Origin: Nitrospirota bacterium
GTDB lineage: Bacteria > Nitrospirota > UBA9217
Assembly: GCA_021814615.1 (NCBI GenBank)
Contig: JAKAHZ010000013.1
Span: 1 to 44,939, forward strand
Length of the DNA stretch: 44,939 bases
Reading direction: 5' to 3'
Positions 17,032-26,877 of this stretch are shown here, in pieces. Below the pieces are notes generated by a model that saw nothing but the letters and a program-made list of their open reading frames with translations, searched no databases and was not told where the DNA came from. How positions within the stretch are numbered: the first letter of the stretch is position 1; each line of letters starts with the position of its first letter. The position numbers and the translations under genes are program-made.

Positions 17032-18138
17032 ATGATCCGCAGGGTGTATCTCGATTTCCTGAAAGACAGATGGCGCTCCGGAAAGATCCCCTGGCTCCTA
17101 TCCCGGGGCATGCAGTATGCCCTGATCCAGGCTTCCTCTCTTGCGGGCCGCCCCTTCTGCGGGCCCGTGCTGGGAACGGTCGTCACGAACTACCGCTGCA
17201 ACTACCGGTGCGTGATGTGCGATCTCCCCGGCCGGGATGCCGAACTGCGCGGGCAGGGGAGGAAGGAGCTCGACACCGCGGCCATGCTCCGGATCGTCGA
17301 GGAATTTTCCCGCATCGGCGCTTCGGGCATCGGTTTCACCGGCGGGGAACCGCTCCTCAGGAAGGATATCTTCGAACTGCTCGCCCGCACGAAGCGCATG
17401 GGCATGTTCTCCCACCTGAACACGAACGGATCGCTGCTCGACGACGGGAATGTGCGGAGCATCCTTGCCGCCTCCGTTGATTCCGTCAATGTCTCGCTGG
17501 ACGGCGGACGGGCCGGAACGCATGACGCCATACGCGGATGCGCAGGCGCCTTTGACCGCGCCGTTGCCGGCATCGAGCGCATGGTGCAGGAACGGAAGCG
17601 GCAGGCGAGCAGCATACGGATCAAGACCGTGGCGGTGCTGCAGGAAGCGAACATCGACGAGGTGGAGGACCTCATCTCGCTTGCGCGCGACCTTGGCGTG
17701 GACTGCATCGAGTTCATTCCCCGGCAGCCCTTCCGGCGTGCCGACGGAGGGGCGCAATCGGTCACTGCCGCATTTCTCGCCAAGGCCGAGCGGGCGAAGG
17801 AACGCCTGCTTCAGTGGCAGGAGGAACGATTGCGACTCGAGAACTCGCCCGCGCATCTCCGGCTCTTCGGCCGGTCCTTCCGCGGAGAACCGTCGCCCCT
17901 GCGCTGCTATGCGGGTTACAACTCGCTGGCAGTCGACTGCTTCGGCGATGTCTATCCCTGCGTGCCCTGGATCAACTGGCGCCGTTCCGTCGGGAAACTG
18001 CCGGAAGGGGGGCTGCGGGAATTCTGGTATTCTCCTGAGTACCGGCGAAAGCGCGCGGACATCGGGTCCTGCAGGAATTGCTACCTCAACTGCCAGGCCG
18101 AGCTCAATCTGCTCTTCGCACCGCTCGGAAGAGCGTAG
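17032..18138 (+). CDS. Radical SAM/SPASM enzyme
   Basis: The product is 368 aa, starting 5 nt after the previous stop. About 50 residues with a helical, possibly membrane-associating start precede 'CNYRCVMC' (residues 56-63). 'FTGGEPLLRKDIFE' follows. The C-terminal SPASM region has 'LRCYAGYNSLAVDCFGDVYP' with a further Cys, and 'GSCRNCYLNCQAEL'. It is related to the preceding enzyme but not a recent duplicate. It is followed after 29 nt by the first TMTC-like gene, so it may belong to the same transcript. The substrate is unknown. Confidence 0.85.
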   Translation: MIRRVYLDFLKDRWRSGKIPWLLSRGMQYALIQASSLAGRPFCGPVLGTVVTNYRCNYRCVMCDLPGRDAELRGQGRKELDTAAMLRIVEEFSRIGASGIGFTGGEPLLRKDIFELLARTKRMGMFSHLNTNGSLLDDGNVRSILAASVDSVNVSLDGGRAGTHDAIRGCAGAFDRAVAGIERMVQERKRQASSIRIKTVAVLQEANIDEVEDLISLARDLGVDCIEFIPRQPFRRADGGAQSVTAAFLAKAERAKERLLQWQEERLRLENSPAHLRLFGRSFRGEPSPLRCYAGYNSLAVDCFGDVYPCVPWINWRRSVGKLPEGGLREFWYSPEYRRKRADIGSCRNCYLNCQAELNLLFAPLGRA

Positions 18139-18167
18139 CCGGAGCGGCAACGGGAACAGGGATTCTC

Positions 18168-20231
18168 ATGGAAACGACTCGCAACATGCGGATTCTGTTC
18201 GCTGCGGTAACGGTTATCACCGTCGCCATCTTCCTCCCCGCGCTGGGGAACGGGTTCGTCAATTGGGACGACGATGTCTATGTCTACGACAATTACCATC
18301 TCCGTTCCCTCGATGGGGCATTCTTCCGCTGGGCCCTTACCGACAGATCCGTCGTCTACTGGCATCCCGTCACGTGGTTTTCGCACGCTCTCGACGTTGC
18401 GCTCTGGGGCCTCCATCCTGCCGGCCACCATCTGACCGCGATCATCCTGCACGGGATCAATACCTTTCTCGTCATGTACCTTGTCCTGCAGGTGCTGCAG
18501 GCGGCTCATGCCAGGAGCACAGACGAACCGTTCGCTGACGTGCGCCGCAGGGAGCGGTTTTCGCTGATCGCCGCAGGCGCGACGGGGCTGCTCTTCGGGA
18601 TCCACCCGCTCCGCGTGGAGTCCGTCGTCTGGATCGCCGAACGCAAGGATCTGCTCTCCGCCCTCTTCTTCCTGCTTGCCCTCTCCTCCTACCTCAAGGC
18701 ATCGCTCCCGGCACGGGAGGGCGGCCGCATGAGCGCGCCCGTGCGGCGATCGCTCCCCTTTGTCTGGTATCTGCTTGCCGTGGCGAGCAAGCCCATGGCA
18801 TTAACGCTTCCTGTTGTGCTGCTTTTGGCGGACTGGTATCCGCTCGGACGGCTTCGGTCGCGCGTCGATGTGTTGCGCCTCTTGCGGGAGAAAGTTCCCT
18901 ATTTCGCGGTCAGCCTCATCGTCGCGGGAGTCACGATCAGCGCGCAGCGCGAGGTAGGCGCCACTCCGTCCCTGGAGCTGGTTTCCCTGAAGACCCGCGT
19001 GCTCGTGGCGGCAGGCGGTCTCACGGGGTATCTCGGGAAGATGATTCTTCCCCTGGGGCTGGAGCCGCTCTATCTTCATCCGCGAATGATCGCATCGATC
19101 GGCCTCGCCCATATCGCGCAGCTCGCCTTTCTTGCGGGGGTGACGGTTCTCACGCTCCTGTGGGCAAGGAGGCGGCCGGCGTGGCTTGCCGCCTGGGCCT
19201 GGTATGTCGTCACCGTCCTGCCGGTGCTGGGATTTGTTCAGGCGGGGTCGCAGTCCATGGCCGACCGGTTCACCTATCTCCCGGGCATTGCACCGACCAT
19301 GCTGGCAGGTGCAGGCATTGCGGAGGGGTGGGAGCTGCTGGTGCGACGGGGTCTCGGCGGGCGGGTGCGCAGCGTTGCGCTGGCGATCGCCTTGAGCGTC
19401 GGTGCGGCACTCGCCGCAGAGACGGTTGCCCAGACCGGGATCTGGAAGGACAGCGTGGTCTTCTGGAGCGCAGTGATCGCGAAGGAACCGGAGCGGTTCC
19501 CTGCGGCCTATTCCAGCCGTGCAACGGCGCTCTACGACCGCGGCGAACGCGAGGCAGCCCGCCGCGATATCGATCGTGCGATCGCGCTTGACCCGGGTTT
19601 TGCGGAAGCCTATGCGAGCCGCGGATGGATGCTCCGGAGGGAAGGGAACCTCGACAGCGCGGCGGCGGATCTGACCACGGCGATCCGGCTCAAACCCGCG
19701 ATGGCTGAAGCTTACGTGAGCAGGGGCATCATCCTCGGGGAGAAGGGCGAGTATGCACGTTCGATCGACGATTTCACGATGGCCATCGCCTTGAAACCCG
19801 ATCTGGTTGCGGCCCGTGTTGCGAGGGGGCTGGCGCTGCTGCGCGCGGGACGGCCGCTGCAGGCGGTCGAGGACCTGAACGCCGCGATCGGGATGTCCCC
19901 GGCGGATACGGATGCCTACTTGAACCGGGGAGCGGCCTACGAGGAGCTGGGGCAATGGGGGAATGCCTTTGCCGACTATGACCGCGTGGTGCGGATCGAT
20001 CCCGGGGACGCTGCCGGATACAATGCCCGGGGAGGCGCCGCCGCGAGACTGGGCAGGACGGCCGACGCCATTGCCGATCAGACAAAGGCGATCGGGCTCA
20101 GGCCGGATTTTGCGAAAGCCTATTTCGACCGGGGACAGTGCTACATCGAGTCCGGACAGCGTTCCCCGGCGCAGGCCGATTTCCGGCAAGCCTGCGAATT
20201 GGGGTATGGACCGGGGTGCGCCGAGCGATGA
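18168..20231 (+). CDS. TMTC-like membrane glycosyltransferase with TPR arm, copy A
   Basis: The product is 687 aa. About 11 membrane segments (residues 8-430) carry the family motifs: 'LPALGNGFVNWDDDVYVYDN' in the first outside loop, 'YWHPVTWFSHALDVALWGLH', 'FGIHPLRVESVVWIAERKD', 'ASKPMALTLPVVLLLADWYP' and 'MADRFTYLPGI'. They match bacterial relatives of eukaryotic TMTC proteins, which move mannose from a polyprenyl-phosphate carrier to protein; the WDD acidic pair is the likely catalytic spot. The C-terminal half has seven TPRs, the last ending in 'ACELGYGPGC' (Cys-x7-Cys). It is the first of five head-to-tail paralogues and overlaps the next by ATGA. Activity and acceptor are inferred. Confidence 0.85.
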   Translation: METTRNMRILFAAVTVITVAIFLPALGNGFVNWDDDVYVYDNYHLRSLDGAFFRWALTDRSVVYWHPVTWFSHALDVALWGLHPAGHHLTAIILHGINTFLVMYLVLQVLQAAHARSTDEPFADVRRRERFSLIAAGATGLLFGIHPLRVESVVWIAERKDLLSALFFLLALSSYLKASLPAREGGRMSAPVRRSLPFVWYLLAVASKPMALTLPVVLLLADWYPLGRLRSRVDVLRLLREKVPYFAVSLIVAGVTISAQREVGATPSLELVSLKTRVLVAAGGLTGYLGKMILPLGLEPLYLHPRMIASIGLAHIAQLAFLAGVTVLTLLWARRRPAWLAAWAWYVVTVLPVLGFVQAGSQSMADRFTYLPGIAPTMLAGAGIAEGWELLVRRGLGGRVRSVALAIALSVGAALAAETVAQTGIWKDSVVFWSAVIAKEPERFPAAYSSRATALYDRGEREAARRDIDRAIALDPGFAEAYASRGWMLRREGNLDSAAADLTTAIRLKPAMAEAYVSRGIILGEKGEYARSIDDFTMAIALKPDLVAARVARGLALLRAGRPLQAVEDLNAAIGMSPADTDAYLNRGAAYEELGQWGNAFADYDRVVRIDPGDAAGYNARGGAAARLGRTADAIADQTKAIGLRPDFAKAYFDRGQCYIESGQRSPAQADFRQACELGYGPGCAER

Positions 20232-22312
20232 GGACAGCGCGCGGAACATGGCTGCTCGCCTTCCTGGTGGCGGCGCTGACGATCGCCGTCTTTCTTCCGG
20301 CGCTCAGGAACGGATTCGTCAACTGGGACGATGATCTTTACGTATACAACAACCTTTCCATCCGGTCACTGGATTGGCACTTCGTCTTCTGGGCATTCAC
20401 CGACAGTTCGGTGAACTACTGGCACCCTCTTGCCTGGATCTCTCATGCCGTCGATTATGCGGTTTGGGGACTCGATCCGCGCGGCCATCATTTGACGAGC
20501 GTCCTGCTGCATGCAGCCAACGCGTTTCTCGTTGTCGTGTTGATCGCCCGTTTGCTCGCGCGGGGCTTCCGAACCCCTACGATGGCAGGGAGCCGGGAAG
20601 GATCGCCTGTAGCACTCTCCCGGGACGGTGCGGTATTGGTCGCAGCCGGCACCGCAGGGCTGCTCTTCGGCCTGCACCCGCTGCACGTGGAATCCGTTGC
20701 ATGGGTGAGCGAACGGAAGGACGTGCTGTGCTCCTTCTTCTTCCTGCTCGCCTTGATCAGCTATGCCGAGTACGCCGGGAGGTCCGAGGGCGGTTTTCCC
20801 GTTCGGCGCATCCGCGCGGTTTTTACTAAAAGCTATCTTTGCTCCTTGCTCTTCTTCCTCCTTGCGGTCGCAAGCAAACCTATGGCGATCACCCTCCCGG
20901 CCGTGTTCCTGATCCTCGACGGATATCCCTATGGACGGGTGGATTCACTCCGGAGCCTCTGGCGCGCAGTTGTCGAAAAGACTCCTTTTTTGCTCGTAAG
21001 CCTGATCCTGTCCGGCGTAACCTATTTCGCCCAGCAGAAGAGCGGCTCGGTCGTGCCCCTTGACGACGTTTCGCTCTCCGGGCGCATCCTTGCGGCCTTC
21101 CACTCCGTCATCTTCTATCTTCTCAAAATGGCGTTGCCGATCGGACTGTCGCCTGTTTATTCCTCCCCGGCCGGCGCGATGTTGTCGTTTTCCTACGGCG
21201 GTGCTGCCGTGCTGACGGTCGCCATAACGATCGCATGCATCCGCATGTCGTCCCGGGCGCCCCTTTTCCTTGCTGTATGGAGTTTCTATCTGATTACTCT
21301 GCTGCCGGTGCTGGGCCTCGTCAAGGTGGGGGCCGTTTCGGTGGCTGACCGTTATACCTATCTGCCGAGCCTGGGCCCCTTCCTGCTCTTGGGATTGGCC
21401 GCTTCCCGGGCGTGGATGATAGGGGCTGCTGCCCGCGGTGCTGTCCTCGCCGGCGGAGTCGTCATAGCCTGCCTTCTCGGGGTTGCGACGGTAAGCCTCA
21501 TTCCCCAGTGGCGGAACGGCATCGCTTTATGGAGCGCAGTACTCATCAGGGAGCCGGGGAATTTCGTGGCGCATATCAACCGCGGGATTGCATACCAGGG
21601 CGCCGGCGACTTGACGGCCGCATTGGAGGATTTCAACGCCGCGATCGCGAGCAATCCTCGTTACGCCGACGCGTACACAAGTCGCGGATGGCTTTACCAG
21701 GAAGCTGGACGGCAGGATCTCGCGCTCCAGGATTATGATCGCGCCATTGCCGTAGATCCGTCGCGGCCGGTCGCCTTCAACAACCGCGGGCAGCTCTTTC
21801 AGGAGCAGGGACTGCTTGACCGGGCGGAAGCGGACTATACCGCCGCGATTGCCGGGAACGGGAGTTTTGTTCTTGCCTACGTGAACCGCGGCACGGTGCG
21901 CGAGCAGGAACAGCGACTGGATGAAGCGATCGCCGACTTCAGCGCAGCGATCCGGGCGGACCCCTTTTCCTCCCGCGCCTATATCGATCGCGGGCTTCTC
22001 TATGAGCGGATGGGGCGCTTGGATAGTGCACTTGCGGACCTCGACCGGGCCGTGATGATCGATCCCGCGGCCCCTGATGCCTACAACAACCGGGGGCTGG
22101 TGCTCGAGGACCTGGGCCGGTATGACCAGGCTATCGAGAATTACGGCAAAGCGATCTCGCTCGCGCCGGGAGATTATCTCGCATACGACAACCGGGGGAT
22201 CGCCCTGGCGAAGCTAGGCCGGCACGACGAAGCGGCCGCCGATTTCCGGGCTGCCTGCAGGCTCGGTGATCCCGTGGCCTGCAGGATCGCCGGGGGCAGG
22301 GAGACACGCTGA
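20228..22312 (+). CDS. TMTC-like membrane glycosyltransferase with TPR arm, copy B
   Basis: The product is 694 aa from the ATG at 20228, which overlaps the stop of copy A. It has the same architecture: 'NGFVNWDDDLYVYNN', 'YWHPLAWISHAVDYAVWGLD', 'FGLHPLHVESVAWVSERKD', 'ASKPMAITLPAVFLILDGYP' and 'VADRYTYLPSLGP'. Seven TPRs follow (residues about 450-690), and the last closes with 'ACRLGDPVAC'. Copies A and B share the closest WDD loop ('WDDDxYVYxN'), which suggests they are a recent pair. The TPR sequences differ clearly, so the acceptor-facing arms have diverged faster than the membrane part. Confidence 0.85.
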   Translation: MRTARGTWLLAFLVAALTIAVFLPALRNGFVNWDDDLYVYNNLSIRSLDWHFVFWAFTDSSVNYWHPLAWISHAVDYAVWGLDPRGHHLTSVLLHAANAFLVVVLIARLLARGFRTPTMAGSREGSPVALSRDGAVLVAAGTAGLLFGLHPLHVESVAWVSERKDVLCSFFFLLALISYAEYAGRSEGGFPVRRIRAVFTKSYLCSLLFFLLAVASKPMAITLPAVFLILDGYPYGRVDSLRSLWRAVVEKTPFLLVSLILSGVTYFAQQKSGSVVPLDDVSLSGRILAAFHSVIFYLLKMALPIGLSPVYSSPAGAMLSFSYGGAAVLTVAITIACIRMSSRAPLFLAVWSFYLITLLPVLGLVKVGAVSVADRYTYLPSLGPFLLLGLAASRAWMIGAAARGAVLAGGVVIACLLGVATVSLIPQWRNGIALWSAVLIREPGNFVAHINRGIAYQGAGDLTAALEDFNAAIASNPRYADAYTSRGWLYQEAGRQDLALQDYDRAIAVDPSRPVAFNNRGQLFQEQGLLDRAEADYTAAIAGNGSFVLAYVNRGTVREQEQRLDEAIADFSAAIRADPFSSRAYIDRGLLYERMGRLDSALADLDRAVMIDPAAPDAYNNRGLVLEDLGRYDQAIENYGKAISLAPGDYLAYDNRGIALAKLGRHDEAAADFRAACRLGDPVACRIAGGRETR

Positions 22313-24633
22313 TGAGCGCGAGGGTCGGCATGCAGCCGCGACAGAGGACGAGGGAGTATCTTCTTGCCGCTGTCGTTGCAGTGGTCACACTGCTCGTCTA
22401 TCTTCCGGCGCTGCGCAACGGCTTTGTGCTCTGGGATGACGACGTGTTCATCCTGGGCAACGCCCACCTGCGGCATCTGGACTGGGCCTTCTTCCGCTGG
22501 GCATTCACGGACATCAGGGCGTCAGGCAACTGGATGCCGGTCACCTGGATTTCCTATGCTCTCGATCATGCGCTCTGGGGGCTCCGACCGGCAGGATTCC
22601 ATCTGACCAACATTGTGCTGCATGCGCTGAACAGCGGGCTGATCGTCCTGCTCGCCGCGCGCCTCCTGGATGCGGCACCGTCGTTGGACCGGAGAGAGAT
22701 GCCGTCGGGGCCCGGTTCGTTTGCGCCCCTGATCGCCGGCGGGGTGGCGGGCGCGCTCTTCGGCCTCCACCCGCTTCACGTCGAACCTGCCGCCTGGGCG
22801 GCAGACCGGCGGGACGTGCTGTGCACTTTCTTCTATCTCTCGGGAATCCTGAGCTATTGCATTTTTGCAAGCCTTGCTGCGGAGGCCCGGAAAAGCAGGA
22901 CGGGAAGAATATACCGCATGCTCACCGCGGCGCTCTTTTTCCTTTCGCTTGGCAGCAAGGCGATGGCGGTCACGTTCCCTGTCGTGCTCCTCCTTGTGGA
23001 TGGCTATCTGTTCGGGAGGATCGGTTCCCTTCGGGACAGCGTAGGTGCGATCCGGGAGAAGCTCCCCCTTTTCGCTGCGAGTCTTGTCGCATCCGTGATC
23101 GCCTATGCAGGACAGCGCTCCGTCGGGGCGCTGTCGTTCATGGCGACGGTGCCGACCACGGAGCGCCTGCTGGTGGCGGTCCGGTCGGTTATCCTGTACC
23201 TCGGCAAGATGGCTGTTCCCGGTGATCTCCTGGCATTCTACCCCTATCCGGATGTTGTTTCCTTGCTCACCATGGAGTTTCTGTTTCCGCTGATCCTTGT
23301 ATTCGGCATAACGGTCGCTGTGCTCCTGTCCGCGAGGAAACAGCCGCTGTGGTTGTTCGTGTGGGCATATTATGTCGTGACCCTCTTGCCCGTGGCGGGT
23401 GTGGTTCAGGTGGGTGAGCATGTAATGGCGGACCGGTATGCCTATCTGCCGAGCGTGGGGCCGTTCTTCCTCGTGGGTTCGCTTGCTGCAGGTGTCTGGG
23501 CACGGGCGGGGAGCTGGGGGGCGCTTCGCCGACCTGCGAAGGGGATCTCTGTCATGCTCGTAGCAACAGTCGCGTTCGCCCTTGCCCGGGGCACGATGAA
23601 ACAGATCGCGATCTGGCACGACAGCGTTTCGCTCTGGAGCCATGCCGTCGAGAAGGAGCCGGAGCGAATTCCGGGCGCCTATCACAACCGGGCCATGGCG
23701 TACAAGTCGCGGGGCGAGTACCGCCGGGCGCTCGAGGACTACGGAACGGCCCTGTTGTTGAAGCCTCGTTCCGCGGGAACGCTCGTTAATCGCGGGCTGC
23801 TCTATACCGAACTCGGCAGGTTTGATCTTGCCTGGCAGGACTTCGACCGGGCCATCAGCCTGGAACCTGCGTCAGCCGATGCCTACACCGGCCGGGGGTT
23901 GCTGCTCGCCGCCACGGGAAAGCCGGATCTGGCGCTGGAGGAATATGCGACGGCGATGCGCCTTGCTCCGCGGGACGCGACGATCCGCAATAACCGGGGG
24001 CTTGCGTTCCAGCAGCGGGGGGACCTGGATGCGGCGATCAGCGAGTTCGACGCGGCCGTTGGCCTGGACCCTCTCTATGCGGAAGCGTATACGAACCGGG
24101 GGATAGCCCGGGAGCAGGCGGGAGACCGGAAGGGAGCGGTTGAGGATTATTCCGCCGCAATTGCGGCGAATCCCGCGGCTGCTCCGGCATTCAACAACCG
24201 GGGACTAGCCCTTGCGCTGGAGGGACGGTTCGACGATGCTTTGTCCGATCTCGACCGGGCGATCGCACTGAATCCCGCTCTCATCGAGGCTTACAGCAAC
24301 CGGGGATTCGTGTTCGAGGAAGCGGGGCTCGTTGATCGCGCTCTCGCGGAGTACTCGCGATCGATAGAGCTTGCTCCCGATGATCCCCTGGGGTACAGTT
24401 ACCGGGGCACCCTGCTCGGGAAAAAGGGGCGGTGCACTGAAGCGATCCGTGATCATACCCGTGCTCTCTTGCTCAGGCCCGGTCTTGTTGAATCGCTGGT
24501 CGGTCGCGGCGACTGCCTTCGCAGCAGGGGGGAGATCGCGAAGGCACAGCGGGATTACCAGGCTGCATGCAGAGGGGGAAGCATTCAGGGCTGTCAGGCC
24601 ATTTCGGGGCTTCGGCAAGGCAGCGGCCGGTAG
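22312..24633 (+). CDS. TMTC-like membrane glycosyltransferase with TPR arm, copy C (longest)
   Basis: The product is 773 aa; its ATG shares one base with the stop of copy B. The WDD loop is present ('NGFVLWDDDVFILGN'), but other motifs vary: the usual 'WHPLTW' is 'WMPVTWISYALDHALWGLRP', and the 'HVESVAWxSERKD' motif is 'LHVEPAAWAADRRDVLCTFF'. This loss of the first His may change sugar or carrier preference. Nine TPRs, the most in the set, end in 'ACRGGSIQGC'. The penultimate helix also has an extra Cys ('GRGDCLRSRG'). A 50-nt gap separates it from copy D. Confidence 0.85.
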   Translation: MSARVGMQPRQRTREYLLAAVVAVVTLLVYLPALRNGFVLWDDDVFILGNAHLRHLDWAFFRWAFTDIRASGNWMPVTWISYALDHALWGLRPAGFHLTNIVLHALNSGLIVLLAARLLDAAPSLDRREMPSGPGSFAPLIAGGVAGALFGLHPLHVEPAAWAADRRDVLCTFFYLSGILSYCIFASLAAEARKSRTGRIYRMLTAALFFLSLGSKAMAVTFPVVLLLVDGYLFGRIGSLRDSVGAIREKLPLFAASLVASVIAYAGQRSVGALSFMATVPTTERLLVAVRSVILYLGKMAVPGDLLAFYPYPDVVSLLTMEFLFPLILVFGITVAVLLSARKQPLWLFVWAYYVVTLLPVAGVVQVGEHVMADRYAYLPSVGPFFLVGSLAAGVWARAGSWGALRRPAKGISVMLVATVAFALARGTMKQIAIWHDSVSLWSHAVEKEPERIPGAYHNRAMAYKSRGEYRRALEDYGTALLLKPRSAGTLVNRGLLYTELGRFDLAWQDFDRAISLEPASADAYTGRGLLLAATGKPDLALEEYATAMRLAPRDATIRNNRGLAFQQRGDLDAAISEFDAAVGLDPLYAEAYTNRGIAREQAGDRKGAVEDYSAAIAANPAAAPAFNNRGLALALEGRFDDALSDLDRAIALNPALIEAYSNRGFVFEEAGLVDRALAEYSRSIELAPDDPLGYSYRGTLLGKKGRCTEAIRDHTRALLLRPGLVESLVGRGDCLRSRGEIAKAQRDYQAACRGGSIQGCQAISGLRQGSGR

Positions 24634-24683
24634 ACGCAGAACAGCAAGGCAGCGGGACAGGCATCCCGGAATTGCCACGTTCT

Positions 24684-26864
24684 ATGAGAGAACCTTCCGA
24701 ACATCGGCTTTTTCCCCTCAGGCTTGCGGCAGCCGTCGCCCTGGCGACGCTGGTCGTCTACCTGCCGGCGCTCCGGAACGGCTTCGTCATCTGGGATGAT
24801 CCGCATCTTGTCGTGGAGAACATCAACATCCGCTCGCTGGACGGCAGGTTCTTCCGCTGGGCCTTTTCCACGACCTCGCTGGCCGTCTACTGGCATCCGC
24901 TGACGTGGATCTCCCATGCCTTGGACTATGCGGTCTGGGGGCAGAATCCCCTGGGCCACCACCTGTCGAACATCCTGTTGCACGCGGCAAACACTTTTCT
25001 CGTTGTGCTTCTTTCCTGGACGCTCCTGGAGTCCGCCAGCGGCACCCCGGCGGGACCGCGGTATTCCGGTCGGTTCCTCGGGATCGCGGCGGGGGCAACG
25101 GGCATCCTTTTCGGCATCCATCCTCTGCACGTCGAGGCGGTTGCATGGATCAGTGAACGCAAGGAACTGCTCTACGCACTCTTCTTCCTGCTGAGCATGC
25201 TCGCCTATACGCGGTATGCCGCTTCTCGGGAAGGAGCCGCTGGCGCGCAGAGACCGCTTCGTTCCTATCTGCTGTCCTTGGTCTTCTTTCTCCTTGCCCT
25301 GGCGAGCAAACCGATGGCCGTGACCCTGCCCGCGGTACTGCTGATCATGGATTGGTATCCCTTCCGGAGATTCACGTCCCGGCGGGCGGCCTGGAGCGTC
25401 TTCGGCGAGAAGCTTCCTTTTCTTCTCTGCAGCGCGGCAATATCGATCATGACCATCCTTCCGCAGAAGGCAGTCGGCACGCTTCCGACATTTGCGGATG
25501 TACCGCCTCTGGAACGCCTCCTCGTCGCCGGCAAGGCACTGGTCTGGTATCTGGTGAAGATGGCGCTTCCTTTCGGCTTGAGCCCGCTCTATCCCTATCC
25601 GCGGCAGTTCTCGCCGGTCTCCGTGGAATATATCCTGCCGGTTGTGCTTCTTGCGGGAATCACGGCCGGCTGTCTGCGGTACGCCGCCGAGAAACCGTCT
25701 TGGCTTGCCCTCTGGGCTTATTATCTGGTCTCTCTTCTTCCGGTACTCGGACTGATCCAGGTCGGCCATCACTTCATGGCCGACCGCTTCACCTATCTCC
25801 CGGGCATCGCTCCATTCCTGGTTCTGGCGATCGCTGTCGCCGGAGCGTGGGAGCGCAACGCCGCATGGCGCGAGCGACATCGGAGCGTCCCTGCGCTTGC
25901 TGTGCCGGTCGTTATCGTTCTTGTCCTTGCGGGACTGACGATCAGCCAGATCGCGGTCTGGAGGGATACGATCACGCTTTGGAGCCGCGTGATCGAGCTT
26001 GAGCCTAACCGCGTGCCCGTCGCCTACACGAACCGCGGCATCGCGTTCATGGAAGCAGGCAGGATCGAGCAGGCCCTGGCCGATTTCGACCAGGCGCTCC
26101 GGCTGGACCCCTCTGCCGTTTCCCACATGAACCGCGGAAAGGCATACCAGGCGCTGGGCAAGATCGGTCTTGCCATCGAAGAGTATACGGCCGCCCTTCG
26201 TCTCGATCCTTCCTATGCCCTGGCGTATACAAATCGGGGACTGGCGTACCAGGGCAAGGGAGAGAACGCTCGGGCGCTGGAGGACTACACTGCCGCGATC
26301 ACGCTGCAACCCGATGATCCGCGGTCCTATACCAACCGGGGCATCCTCTTTGGCGAGGCGGGCAGGAATGACGAGGCAATCGCGGATTTCACGGCGGCGA
26401 TCGCTGTCGATCCCTATTACGCCGATGCCTTTACTGCCCGCGGCCTGGTGCTGGGGGAGAAGGGGCAATATGAGCGCGCGCTCGCCGATCTCGATCGTGC
26501 AGTCGCGCTTAAGCCGTCGGCTGTCGATGCCTACCTGAACCGGGGCGTGATCCGGGAGAGGATGGGGGATCTCGGTCGGGCTGCCGAGGACTACGGCAGG
26601 GTCCTTGTGCTTAAACCCGATGATCATCTTGCCCGGCTGGATCGGGCCGCTGTCTATGCCAAAGCAGGTCGGTATGCCGATGCGATCGCGGACCTGACGC
26701 AGGCCGCTCTGCACCGTCCTGGAGACGCGAGGGTCTATGCTCTTCGCGCCAGCCTGCACTTGCGGGCGGGGAGTGCCGCAGCTGCACTGCGGGACTTTCG
26801 GAAGGCCTGCGCGCTGGGCGACCGTGAAGCCTGCGACGCGGCGCGGCGCGCCGCAGAGGAGTAA
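24684..26864 (+). CDS. TMTC-like membrane glycosyltransferase with TPR arm, copy D
   Basis: The product is 726 aa from the ATG at 24684; a frame open further upstream overlaps copy C and is ignored. Motifs: 'NGFVIWDDPHLVVEN', 'YWHPLTWISHALDYAVWGQN', 'FGIHPLHVEAVAWISERKE', 'ASKPMAVTLPAVLLIMDWYP' and 'MADRFTYLPGIAP'. Eight TPRs follow, the second one residue short, and the last closes with 'ACALGDREAC'. The opposite strand is open over the whole gene (759 codons), a by-product of codon bias in this repeated, GC-rich sequence rather than a second gene. Confidence 0.85.
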   Translation: MREPSEHRLFPLRLAAAVALATLVVYLPALRNGFVIWDDPHLVVENINIRSLDGRFFRWAFSTTSLAVYWHPLTWISHALDYAVWGQNPLGHHLSNILLHAANTFLVVLLSWTLLESASGTPAGPRYSGRFLGIAAGATGILFGIHPLHVEAVAWISERKELLYALFFLLSMLAYTRYAASREGAAGAQRPLRSYLLSLVFFLLALASKPMAVTLPAVLLIMDWYPFRRFTSRRAAWSVFGEKLPFLLCSAAISIMTILPQKAVGTLPTFADVPPLERLLVAGKALVWYLVKMALPFGLSPLYPYPRQFSPVSVEYILPVVLLAGITAGCLRYAAEKPSWLALWAYYLVSLLPVLGLIQVGHHFMADRFTYLPGIAPFLVLAIAVAGAWERNAAWRERHRSVPALAVPVVIVLVLAGLTISQIAVWRDTITLWSRVIELEPNRVPVAYTNRGIAFMEAGRIEQALADFDQALRLDPSAVSHMNRGKAYQALGKIGLAIEEYTAALRLDPSYALAYTNRGLAYQGKGENARALEDYTAAITLQPDDPRSYTNRGILFGEAGRNDEAIADFTAAIAVDPYYADAFTARGLVLGEKGQYERALADLDRAVALKPSAVDAYLNRGVIRERMGDLGRAAEDYGRVLVLKPDDHLARLDRAAVYAKAGRYADAIADLTQAALHRPGDARVYALRASLHLRAGSAAAALRDFRKACALGDREACDAARRAAEE

Positions 26865-26877
26865 GGACGTCATTCTT

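Noticed and set aside
24594-26873. A 759-codon open frame on the minus strand covering all of copy D, and similar long antisense frames over the other TMTC-like genes and the beta-helix gene
   Set aside because: The translations are rich in Arg, Gly, His and Gln, have no family motifs, and exist because the sense genes rarely use codons whose complements are stops. The sense proteins have clear conserved motifs.
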